Shown: in pieces, positions 32,332 to 40,150 of the stretch | Position numbering within the stretch: position 1 is the first letter of the stretch | Layout: each line of letters opens with the position of its first letter | Assembly: GCA_905236755.1 (NCBI GenBank) | Contig: CAJOCR010000008.1 | Location: 124,001-188,000, forward strand | Length of the DNA stretch: 64,000 bases | Reading direction: 5' to 3' | From: an uncultured Prevotella sp. | GTDB lineage: Bacteria > Bacteroidota > Bacteroidia > Bacteroidales > Bacteroidaceae | Notes under the pieces: model-generated | What the model was told of the DNA's origin: nothing | Databases searched by the model: none | Seen by the model: only the letters and a program-made list of their open reading frames with translations | Translations under genes and position numbers: made by a program

Positions 32332-33678
32332 TTAACCTATTTTTTTGCATAATATTAATGTGTGGTTACGCTCTCCAACGGTTGTGGCAAAGATATAAGT
32401 ATCGCCACCATCTTTCAGTTTTAAACGCTTTCTTAGTTCGGCAACAGACAATGGAAAGTTCCTTACAGCTATATTTGCCTGAGAAACACCAGCAAGAGCT
32501 CTCTTCAATTCTTTCTTATTCATCGATGAAATGGCCTGTATCTTAAACTTACGTCCTGGGAAATCGGCGATTTCATCGCTACTGATGAATAAATGCGAAT
32601 TTCTTGATAATGCCTTTACTGGAAAACGACTCGCAAGAACATCAAAACAGCCTGCCTTCATTATTGAAGCATTAGGCTCATAAAGATAAGCCGAAGGCTG
32701 CAAATCGACTTCTGACACACAATAATCAGCCTGCTCGCCATAAGAATACTCAAACAACGCCTCGTCATTCACACAAACAACGCGTACGGCGTCATTTCCC
32801 TCTTTACGTAGTACCAACAGCAATTCCTTGCATTCGTTGCCCACAGAGACAATATACACCTCAGAAACAGGCAAAGCCCTGATTGCCGCATGAAGGTCAA
32901 GCATAGGCGACAGCTTAATCATCACGACAGAAGCCTTTTTAAGCAGTTCCTCTTGCAATTCAAGCACATTAGGCGTACAGTCTTCTATACCATAAACCTT
33001 TGCCCCATGGACATCACGACGGGCTGGGTCAAGATATATAACTATGTTTTCTTCGATATTCTGCTGACCATTTTCTTCGTTCTCGCCTTCGAGATGCGTT
33101 TGACTTTCGTCGAGGAATCTCTCGTCTCGGCAAAGAGAAAAATTACTTTTTCCTTTGCTCTCGCCTTCGAGATGCGTTCGAGATGCGTTCGAGATGAGAG
33201 GCAAAGAATGAAGATACTCTACCCCATCAGCATTCACCACCTCAGCATGCTGCAAACCCAAAAGTTCAAAGTTATGCTTCGCAATATCACATAGATGACT
33301 CTGCTGTTCCACATATACAGCCTTAGGAAATCCCTTGGCCATATAAGAGAAATCAACACCAAAGCCACCAGTAAGATCTATGAGTGTGCCTGACGAATGC
33401 AAAATACCGCTCTTATATTTCGCTGTGCGCTCGCTTGAGCATTGTTCCATAGAAATATGCGGTGGAAAAATTATTCCCTCCTTAGAAGCCCATTCTGGCA
33501 GTTTTGTGCGTGCTCTTTGCCAACCTTCTATCTGGTCAAGAGCAAACGGCATGTCTATATCTGGATATTTAGCAGCTTGTAACGCTAAGGAGCGCACATC
33601 GTCAAGCCGATGTTTCTTTATAAATTCTTCTATTGTACTCAATTTGCAATTACAAATTACACATTCCACATTCCACAT
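32332..33678 (-). CDS. Class I SAM-dependent methyltransferase, THUMP-like family
   Basis: A 448-residue protein with a Rossmann methyltransferase core: LIDLTGGFGVDFSYMA (SAM motif I) and IVIYLDPARRDVHG (acidic/DPAR motif). Homologues carry a C-terminal THUMP-like segment. The target is unknown; an RNA substrate is likely. Two oddities stand out. The N-terminus MWNVECVICNCKL is encoded by a 7-bp array (GGAATGT units), so the true start may be the TTG of KLSTIEEF. In addition, about 45 residues (SRTHLEGESKGKSNF...THLEGENEENGQQ) are encoded by a dispersed repeat inserted in frame (33060-33200). Confidence 0.8.
   Translation of the reverse strand: MWNVECVICNCKLSTIEEFIKKHRLDDVRSLALQAAKYPDIDMPFALDQIEGWQRARTKLPEWASKEGIIFPPHISMEQCSSERTAKYKSGILHSSGTLIDLTGGFGVDFSYMAKGFPKAVYVEQQSHLCDIAKHNFELLGLQHAEVVNADGVEYLHSLPLISNASRTHLEGESKGKSNFSLCRDERFLDESQTHLEGENEENGQQNIEENIVIYLDPARRDVHGAKVYGIEDCTPNVLELQEELLKKASVVMIKLSPMLDLHAAIRALPVSEVYIVSVGNECKELLLVLRKEGNDAVRVVCVNDEALFEYSYGEQADYCVSEVDLQPSAYLYEPNASIMKAGCFDVLASRFPVKALSRNSHLFISSDEIADFPGRKFKIQAISSMNKKELKRALAGVSQANIAVRNFPLSVAELRKRLKLKDGGDTYIFATTVGERNHTLILCKKIG
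33060..33200. repeat. Dispersed repeat inserted in frame in the methyltransferase gene
   Basis: It contains a hairpin-like inverted repeat (GGCAAAGAGAAAAA at 33129-33142 with TTTTTCCTTTGC near 33147-33158) and 11-bp units CATCTCGAACG, CATCTCGAACG, CATCTCGAAGG on the minus strand (33165-33200). CGCCTTCGAGATGCG occurs twice. The open frame is kept throughout. Confidence 0.7.
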
Positions 33679-33684
33679 TACGAA

Positions 33685-34128
33685 TTATACATCGTTTCTG
33701 TCTTTATTCAAAAGGCGAAGCACATAGTTGAAAGCTTCCATACCCACCAGCACCAAAGCAGTAGATATAATAGCAAGCAAATACATACCAGCACCACAAG
33801 TCAAACCAATGGCAGCTGTCACCCACACACCTGCGGCTGTGGTGAGGCCACGTACAGCATTCTTCTGAAAGATTATCGTTCCTGCACCAATAAAACCGAT
33901 ACCAGTAACCACCTGAGCAGCTATACGCGACACATCAAGGCGCATATTCTCATTTGTTAGCACACCCTCGAAGCCATAGGCCGAGATAATCATAAACAAA
34001 GCCGAACCAAGGGCCACAAGAAAATGAGTGCGCAAACCAGCAGCCTTCTCACGGTATTCACGTTCAAGGCCTATAAAACCGCCCAATAGAGCAGCAACGA
34101 AAATGCGAAGAATAAATTCTAATGTCAT
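33685..34128 (-). CDS. MgtC/SapB family inner-membrane protein
   Basis: A 147-residue membrane protein with four or five hydrophobic segments. It carries the family signature LGGFIGLEREYREKAAGLRT, plus GIGFIGAGTII. MgtC proteins are linked to magnesium homeostasis and, in Salmonella, inhibit F-type ATP synthase; the role here is not known. The start at 34128 (MTLEFILR) fits the family better than an upstream one in frame. A full consensus promoter lies 33-63 nt upstream. Confidence 0.85.
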   Translation of the reverse strand: MTLEFILRIFVAALLGGFIGLEREYREKAAGLRTHFLVALGSALFMIISAYGFEGVLTNENMRLDVSRIAAQVVTGIGFIGAGTIIFQKNAVRGLTTAAGVWVTAAIGLTCGAGMYLLAIISTALVLVGMEAFNYVLRLLNKDRNDV

Positions 34129-34160
34129 AATTCTATGTAACGGTATAAAGATGTTCGATA

Positions 34161-34191
34161 CAAAGATAATCATTGACCCGCAATCATCAAA
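34161..34191 (-). promoter_or_regulatory. Full -33/-7 promoter of mgtC
   Basis: TTTG (34188-34191) and TATCTTTG (34161-34168) on the minus strand, spacing 19 nt. No magnesium riboswitch-like structure is evident in the short leader. Confidence 0.75.
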
Positions 34192-34253
34192 GAAATATGC
34201 TCTATTTTTGCTTTTTTCAGCAGAATAACAAATAGTATTACCAACAAAAAAGA

Positions 34254-34319
34254 GGAAAGTCCATTTGGACTTTCCCCTTTAATCTATCATTATCTTTTGC
34301 TTTCCGTTGAAAGCAAAAG
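34254..34319 (-). terminator. Tandem hairpins terminating the frdCAB operon
   Basis: On the minus strand, CTTTTGCTTTC/GAAAGCAAAAG (34294-34319, 11-bp stem) comes first. GGAAAGTCCA/TGGACTTTCC (34254-34275, 10-bp stem, 2-nt loop) comes second and is followed by CTCTTTTTTG. The second looks like the true intrinsic terminator. Confidence 0.8.
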
Positions 34320-34322
34320 TAA

Positions 34323-35081
34323 TTAGTCAGCAAGCTTTGCCTTAAGATACTCGCGGTTAAGACGAGCGATGTTAGCGATAGACTCGTTCTTAGGACAAAC
34401 AGCCTCACAAGCGCGAGTGTTTGTACAGTTACCGAAACCTAACTCTTCCATCTTAGCAATCATGTTCTTAGCACGCTTAGCAGCCTCTGGACGACCCTGT
34501 GGGAGGAGTGCGAGCTGGCTTACCTTAGAAGAAAGGAACAACATAGCTGAACCGTTCTTACAAGCAGCTACACAAGCACCACAACCGATACATGTTGCGC
34601 AGTCCATAGCCTCGTCAGCATTCTCCTTAGGGATAAGGATAGCGTTAGCATCCTGAGCCTGACCTGTACGGATAGTATTGTAACCACCAGCAGCGATAAT
34701 CTTATCGAATGCAGAACGGTCAACCATACAGTCCTTGATTACTGGGAAAGCAGCTGAACGCCAAGGCTCAACGGTGATAACGTCGCCATCGTTGAAACGA
34801 CGCATGTAGAGCTGACAAGTTGTTGCGCCACGCTCTGTCTTTCCATGTGGAGTACCGTTGATATACAAAGAACACATACCGCAGATACCCTCACGGCAGT
34901 CGTGATCGAATACAAATGGCTCTTCGCCTGCCTCGATAAGTTCCTCGTTGAGGATATCGAGCATCTCGAGGAAGGATGTATCGTCTGGAATATCCTTCAT
35001 CTCGTGTGTGTCAAAATGACCCTGGTCTGTAGGACCGTTCTGACGCCAATATTTGATTGTGAAACTAATATTTCTTGCCAT
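34323..35081 (-). CDS. frdB: Fumarate reductase/succinate dehydrogenase iron-sulfur subunit
   Basis: A 252-residue electron-transfer subunit on the cytoplasmic membrane face. The 2Fe-2S site is C62-C67-C70 (DCREGICGMC) with C89. The 4Fe-4S and 3Fe-4S ligands follow in CATCIGCGACVAACK and CTNTRACEAVCPK. In anaerobic Bacteroidales the complex works mainly as menaquinol:fumarate reductase, the source of succinate, so frd is preferred over sdh. The gene lies 2 nt after frdA. Confidence 0.93.
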   Translation of the reverse strand: MARNISFTIKYWRQNGPTDQGHFDTHEMKDIPDDTSFLEMLDILNEELIEAGEEPFVFDHDCREGICGMCSLYINGTPHGKTERGATTCQLYMRRFNDGDVITVEPWRSAAFPVIKDCMVDRSAFDKIIAAGGYNTIRTGQAQDANAILIPKENADEAMDCATCIGCGACVAACKNGSAMLFLSSKVSQLALLPQGRPEAAKRAKNMIAKMEELGFGNCTNTRACEAVCPKNESIANIARLNREYLKAKLAD

Positions 35082-35083
35082 AA

Positions 35084-37066
35084 TTAATTCTTATAGTTAC
35101 GTGTTTGTACCTTAATTGCCTCATACTCAAGAGGTTCCTTGATGAGCTCAGGAGCCTTGGTGTCGTCACCCTGATATTCCCAGCAACCTACATAGAAGTA
35201 GTTCTCATCGTCACGAGCAGCCTCGCCCTCTGGAGTCTGGTGCTCCTCACGGAAGTGACCACCACAGCTCTCATTACGAGAAAGTGCATCATAAGCGATA
35301 AGCTCACCCATAAGGATGAAGTCACGAAGGTGAATAGCCTTATCAAGCTCAACATTCAAGCCTTCCTTCTTACCAGGAACAAAGAGGTTTGTATTGAACT
35401 CGTTGCGGAGGTTCTTCAACAAACGAAGACCTTCCTCGAGACCTTCCTTAGTACGACCCATACCAACGTGCTCCCACATAATGTGACCGAGCTCCTTGTG
35501 GATAGAGTCAACAGAACGCTTACCCTTGATATTCATCAAGCGATCGATCTCTGCATCAACAGCCTTCTCTGCCTCGTCGAACTCAGGAGCTGAAGTAGGA
35601 ACCTTAGCCCAGATTGACTGGTCAGCGAGGTAGTTCTGGATAGTATAAGGCAATACGAAGTAACCATCAGCAAGACCCTGCATCAAAGCAGAAGCACCAA
35701 GACGGTTAGCACCATGATCTGAGAAGTTACACTCACCAATAGCGAAGAGACCAGTAATAGAGGTCTGGAGCTCGTAGTCAACCCAGATACCACCCATTGT
35801 GTAGTGGATAGCAGGGAAGATCATCATTGGCTTGTAGTACTTAACGCCATTGATCTCGCTACCAAGCTCACCTGGGAATACGTCTGTAATCTCCTCATAC
35901 ATCTCGAAGAGGTTACCATAACGCTGCATGATCTCGTCAAGACCCAAACGGTTGATAGACTCAGAGAAGTCAAGATAAACTGCAAGACCAGTATTATTAA
36001 CACCGAAGCCCTTATCACAACGCTCCTTAGCTGCACGTGAAGCAACGTCACGTGGAACCAAGTTACCGAATGCAGGATAACGACGCTCCAAGTAGTAGTC
36101 GCGGTCTTCCTCAACAATCTCCCAAGGCTGCTTAGTACCTGCCTGAAGAGCCTTAGCATCCTCGAGCTTCTTTGGTACCCAGATACGACCGTCGTTACGC
36201 AAAGACTCTGACATAAGAGTAAGCTTAGACTGGTTGTCGCCGTGAACAGGGATACATGTTGGGTGAATCTGTACGTAGCAAGGGTTAGCGAAGTAAGCAC
36301 CCTTACGGAATGCCTGAACAGCAGCTGTACAATTACAACCCATAGCGTTTGTAGAAAGGAAGTAAGTGTTACCGTAACCACCGGTAGCGATAACTACAGC
36401 ATTAGCTGAGAAACGCTCCAGCTTACCTGTTACAAGGTTCTTAGCGATGATACCACGAGCACGACCGTCAACGATAACTACATCCTCCATCTCATAACGA
36501 GTATAGAGCTTCACCTTACCAGCATTAACCTGGCACATTAATGAAGAGTAAGCACCGAGGAGCAACTGCTGACCTGTCTGACCCTTAGCATAGAAAGTAC
36601 GGCTTACCTGAGCACCACCGAATGAACGGTTAGCCAACATACCACCATATTCACGTGCAAAAGGAACACCCTGAGCAACACACTGGTCGATGATGTTGTT
36701 AGAAACCTCAGCAAGACGATAAACGTTAGCCTCGCGAGCACGGTAGTCACCACCCTTTACTGTATCATAGAACAAACGATATACAGAGTCACCATCATTC
36801 TGATAGTTCTTAGCTGCGTTGATACCACCCTGTGCAGCGATAGAGTGTGCACGACGTGGAGAGTCCTGAATACAGAAGTTCAGAACATTGAAACCCATCT
36901 CACCAAGAGAAGCAGCAGCACTTGCACCAGCAAGACCTGTACCTACTACGATAACATCGAGCTTCAGTTTGTTCTTTGGATTCACCAAACGCTGGTGAGC
37001 TTTATAGTTAGTCCATTTCTCGGCCACTGGGCCTTCTGGAATCTTTGAATCTATTTGCTTTGTCAT
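35084..37066 (-). CDS. frdA: Fumarate reductase/succinate dehydrogenase flavoprotein subunit
   Basis: A 660-residue catalytic subunit. The FAD-binding motif [17 protein letters not shown] is at about 40-56. His74 in [11 protein letters not shown] is the covalent flavin attachment site. [12 protein letters not shown] and the [11 protein letters not shown] region are typical of the B-type, single-cytochrome enzymes. It reduces fumarate to succinate during fermentation. It is flanked by frdC and frdB in one operon. Confidence 0.95.
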   Translation of the reverse strand: MTKQIDSKIPEGPVAEKWTNYKAHQRLVNPKNKLKLDVIVVGTGLAGASAAASLGEMGFNVLNFCIQDSPRRAHSIAAQGGINAAKNYQNDGDSVYRLFYDTVKGGDYRAREANVYRLAEVSNNIIDQCVAQGVPFAREYGGMLANRSFGGAQVSRTFYAKGQTGQQLLLGAYSSLMCQVNAGKVKLYTRYEMEDVVIVDGRARGIIAKNLVTGKLERFSANAVVIATGGYGNTYFLSTNAMGCNCTAAVQAFRKGAYFANPCYVQIHPTCIPVHGDNQSKLTLMSESLRNDGRIWVPKKLEDAKALQAGTKQPWEIVEEDRDYYLERRYPAFGNLVPRDVASRAAKERCDKGFGVNNTGLAVYLDFSESINRLGLDEIMQRYGNLFEMYEEITDVFPGELGSEINGVKYYKPMMIFPAIHYTMGGIWVDYELQTSITGLFAIGECNFSDHGANRLGASALMQGLADGYFVLPYTIQNYLADQSIWAKVPTSAPEFDEAEKAVDAEIDRLMNIKGKRSVDSIHKELGHIMWEHVGMGRTKEGLEEGLRLLKNLRNEFNTNLFVPGKKEGLNVELDKAIHLRDFILMGELIAYDALSRNESCGGHFREEHQTPEGEAARDDENYFYVGCWEYQGDDTKAPELIKEPLEYEAIKVQTRNYKN

Positions 37067-37112
37067 AATAGTATTTAATTATGAATTATGAATTTAAATT
37101 CTGAATAAAGGT

Positions 37113-37793
37113 TTATGCCATACTTGGAGCAAAACCAAACCAGAATGAAAGAACGAGGAGTGCGAATACAGCCATCAGGATGGTAACATAAACACATCCG
37201 ATAATCTGCCAACGCTGAAGCCAAGTCTTACCACTCCAACCCATTGTCTGCATAGCGCTCCAGAAACCGTGAGTAAGGTGGAACCAGATAGCTGCGAACC
37301 ATACGAGGTAGAGTACTGAGAATACAGGATTGCTGAATGTTTCAACGATCCAAGCGAAACCATCAGCAGGAGCATGTGCAAGACCTTCCAAACCTACCAA
37401 CTCAGCAAACATCATGTTGTACCAGAAGTTGTACAGGTGAAGAAGCAAACCGATAGCGATGATAAGACCAAGAACCAACATGTTCTTAGAAGCCCAGCTT
37501 ACCTTGCTGTAGCTTGCTGTTACCTCGTAACGGTTGTTACCACGTGCACGACGGTTCTGTGCAGTAAGAATAAAAGCGTAAACGATGTGACAAACTGCCA
37601 GGAAAGCCAAACCAGCTGTACCAACAAGGGCATACCAATTTGTACCCAAGAACTCACATACTGTGTTGTAAGCTTCGCCTGAGAAGAATGCAGCAACGTT
37701 CATTGCGCAGTGGAAGGTAAGGAAAAGTATAAGGCAAAGGCCAGTCAAGGACATTACCACTTTTCTACCAATAGGTGAATTGATTAACCACAT
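37113..37793 (-). CDS. frdC: Fumarate reductase/succinate dehydrogenase cytochrome b subunit
   Basis: A 226-residue membrane anchor with five hydrophobic helices, as in the diheme B-type family. His residues expected to bind heme are visible in LFLTFHCAMNVA, FLAVCHIVYAF, IGLLLHLYNFW and WFHLTHGFWSAMQ. It passes electrons from menaquinol to FrdB. It is the first gene of the operon frdC-frdA-frdB. Confidence 0.92.
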   Translation of the reverse strand: MWLINSPIGRKVVMSLTGLCLILFLTFHCAMNVAAFFSGEAYNTVCEFLGTNWYALVGTAGLAFLAVCHIVYAFILTAQNRRARGNNRYEVTASYSKVSWASKNMLVLGLIIAIGLLLHLYNFWYNMMFAELVGLEGLAHAPADGFAWIVETFSNPVFSVLYLVWFAAIWFHLTHGFWSAMQTMGWSGKTWLQRWQIIGCVYVTILMAVFALLVLSFWFGFAPSMA

Positions 37794-37996
37794 AAATGAT
37801 TGATTTTTAATTATTTAACTGTTAGACTTAAATTTCTCGTATTACCAAATCTTTTTACATTAATTCAGCATAAAACATATCTGCCACACAAAATAATACT
37901 CGTTTATAGGTATTAATAAGGTGGTAAACGCGTGCAAAAATACTATATTTTGATGATAAATCAAAGTGTTTTCATGAAAAATCCATTTTTATTTCT

Positions 37997-38004
37997 TACT
38001 TTTG
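37997..38004 (+). promoter_or_regulatory. -7 box of mnmG
   Basis: TACTTTTG followed by C, 26 nt before the ATG at 38031. The rest of the 237-bp gap to frdC shows nothing else I can name. Confidence 0.55.
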
Positions 38005-38030
38005 CGCAAAAATAGAAAACAAGGAAAAAG

Positions 38031-39902
38031 ATGGTATTTCATTATGATGTTATCGTGATAGGTGGAGGACATGCTGGATGTGAAGCTGCAGCAGCTGCAG
38101 CAAACATTGGAGCAAAAACCTGTTTGATCACGATGGATATGAACAAGATTGGTCAGATGAGTTGCAATCCTGCCGTGGGCGGAATTGCAAAAGGACAGAT
38201 TGTTCGCGAGATAGACGCTTTAGGCGGTCAGATGGGAAAAGTTACCGATGCTACAGCCATTCAGTTCCGTATGCTAAATATAGGCAAAGGACCTGCTGTG
38301 TGGAGCCCTCGAGCACAATGTGATCGTGGAAAATTTATCTGGGAATGGAGAAAAGAACTTGATCAAACTCCTAATCTTGACATCTGGCAAGATCAAGCCG
38401 ACGAGCTTCTTGTAGAAAACGGAGAAGCTGTAGGCGTAAGAACCATCTGGGGCGTTGACATATACGCAAAGGCTACAATCATCACAGCCGGCACATTCCT
38501 TAACGGACTGATGCACGTAGGCCGCAAGATGGTTGAAGGAGGCCGTTGTGCCGAACCTGCCGTCCACAATTTCACAGAGAGTATTACCCGTTGGGGTATA
38601 ACTGCAGAAAGAATGAAAACAGGAACTCCTGTCCGCATAGACAAGAGAAGCGTGCATTTTGAAGATATGGAAGAACAGCCAGGCGACAACAGTTACCACC
38701 AGTTCTCGTATTTCGGCCCACATCATGTTTTACCACAACTTCCTTGTTGGACAACATACACAACAAAAGAATGTCACGAAATTCTTAGAAGCGGACTTGA
38801 AGATTCTCCTCTCTTCAACGGACAGATACAATCTACAGGCCCACGTTATTGTCCATCAATTGAAACAAAACTCGTAACCTTCCCGGATAAAGACCAACAC
38901 CCTCTGTTCCTCGAACCAGAAGGAACAGACACCAACGAGATGTACCTTAACGGTTTCTCTTCAAGTATGCCTATGGACATACAGCTCGAAGCTATTCACA
39001 AGATACCCGCGTTGAGAGACGCCAAGGTCTATCGTCCAGGTTATGCAATTGAATACGATTATTTCGATCCGACACAATTAAAACACTCGTTAGAATCGAA
39101 AATAATCAAGGGTTTGTTCTTCGCAGGACAGGTAAACGGAACAACCGGCTACGAAGAAGCTGGCGGCCAAGGTACAGTTGCAGGTATAAACGCTGCCATT
39201 TATTGCGGTGGAGGCGAGCCTTTTGTAATGAACCGCGACGAAAGTTATATTGGCGTGCTTATCGATGACCTCGTAACAAAAGGCGTTGACGAACCTTACA
39301 GAATGTTTACCTCAAGAGCCGAATACCGTATCCTTCTCCGTCAGGATGATGCAGACGCTCGCCTTACAGAAAAGAGCCACGAGCTTGGTTTGGCTAAACG
39401 CGACCGCTACGACTGGTGGCTGCAGAAGAAAGAAGGTATTGAAAAAATCATCGATTTCTGCGAACGTACTCCGATAAAAGCAGACAAAATAAATTCTCAA
39501 CTCGAAGCATTAGGTACCACCCCACTCCGTGCTGGCTGCAAACTTATCGATTTGGTTGTTCGTCCAAAATTGAACCTGAAGAATCTTTCTGATATTATTC
39601 CAGAACTAAAAGAGTTAATCGGTTCTTTTGAGAATAGAAACGAAGAAATCGCAGAAGCCGCCGAAATTCGCATGAAATATAAAGGATATATCGATCGTGA
39701 GAATATCGTAGCCGAAAAAATGCGCCGATTAGAAAACATCAAAATCAAGGGTCGTTTTAATTACGCCGAACTTCAGGAGATTTCTATCGAAGGACGACAG
39801 AAACTACAAAGAATAGACCCAGAAACTTTGGCACAAGCGAGCCGCATTCCTGGAGTATCTCCAAGCGACATAAATGTACTCTTGGTACTACTCGGAAGAT
39901 AG
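38031..39902 (+). CDS. mnmG: tRNA uridine 5-carboxymethylaminomethyl modification enzyme MnmG (GidA)
   Basis: A 623-residue FAD protein that with MnmE modifies the wobble uridine of several tRNAs. The FAD motif GGGHAGCEAA is at residues 11-20. Conserved CNPAVGGIAKG, DLVTKGVDEPYRMFTSRAEYR and the C-terminal SRIPGVSPSDI are visible. The length is normal. Just downstream lie parS-like sites, in keeping with the classical position of gidA close to the replication origin and partition locus in many bacteria. Confidence 0.96.
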   Translation: MVFHYDVIVIGGGHAGCEAAAAAANIGAKTCLITMDMNKIGQMSCNPAVGGIAKGQIVREIDALGGQMGKVTDATAIQFRMLNIGKGPAVWSPRAQCDRGKFIWEWRKELDQTPNLDIWQDQADELLVENGEAVGVRTIWGVDIYAKATIITAGTFLNGLMHVGRKMVEGGRCAEPAVHNFTESITRWGITAERMKTGTPVRIDKRSVHFEDMEEQPGDNSYHQFSYFGPHHVLPQLPCWTTYTTKECHEILRSGLEDSPLFNGQIQSTGPRYCPSIETKLVTFPDKDQHPLFLEPEGTDTNEMYLNGFSSSMPMDIQLEAIHKIPALRDAKVYRPGYAIEYDYFDPTQLKHSLESKIIKGLFFAGQVNGTTGYEEAGGQGTVAGINAAIYCGGGEPFVMNRDESYIGVLIDDLVTKGVDEPYRMFTSRAEYRILLRQDDADARLTEKSHELGLAKRDRYDWWLQKKEGIEKIIDFCERTPIKADKINSQLEALGTTPLRAGCKLIDLVVRPKLNLKNLSDIIPELKELIGSFENRNEEIAEAAEIRMKYKGYIDRENIVAEKMRRLENIKIKGRFNYAELQEISIEGRQKLQRIDPETLAQASRIPGVSPSDINVLLVLLGR

Positions 39903-39915
39903 ACCTACCGGCAGC

Positions 39916-39923
39916 TGTTTCAC
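39916..39923 (+). promoter_or_regulatory. parS half-site
   Basis: TGTTTCAC, identical to the left half of the parS consensus, 14 nt upstream of the near-perfect site. Confidence 0.45.
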
Positions 39924-39936
39924 AAAAGAAGCACAA

Positions 39937-39952
39937 TGTTTCACGTGAAACT
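39937..39952. promoter_or_regulatory. parS-like site 1
   Basis: TGTTTCACGTGAAACT matches the bacterial parS consensus TGTTTCACGTGAAACA at 15 of 16 positions. It is 35 nt past the mnmG stop. ParB binding at such sites nucleates the chromosome partition complex. The parA and parB genes are not in the window. Confidence 0.8.
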
Positions 39953-40001
39953 ATCAAAATAATAAGCAACTCTAAACCAGTTAGTTAGCTATTAAAGTAA
40001 A

Positions 40002-40011
40002 ACGTGAAACT
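40002..40011. promoter_or_regulatory. parS half-site
   Basis: ACGTGAAACT matches the right half of parS; the left half is degraded (AGTAAA). Confidence 0.45.
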
Positions 40012-40031
40012 GAAGGTTTATAAACGCAATT

Positions 40032-40047
40032 TGTTTCACGGGAAACA
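40032..40047. promoter_or_regulatory. parS-like site 2
   Basis: TGTTTCACGGGAAACA matches the parS consensus at 15 of 16 positions, 95 bp from site 1 (start to start, about nine helical turns). Confidence 0.75.
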
Positions 40048-40083
40048 TTAAAACGAGCGGTTCAAAAGAGACTCTTAGGCAGC

Positions 40084-40131
40084 AAAAATATAAAGGCATT
40101 ATAAAGGCAATTTAGAGCCTCTGTAAGGTTC
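40084..40131 (+). repeat. 11-bp-periodic array upstream of uvrC
   Basis: Successive units ATATAAAGGCA, TTATAAAGGCA, ATTTAGAGCCT and CTGTAAGGTTC have an 11-bp period. The array sits between the parS-like sites and the uvrC ATG (40151). No TAnnTTTG box is seen here. Confidence 0.55.
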
Positions 40132-40150
40132 GAAAAATGAAAGGATATAT

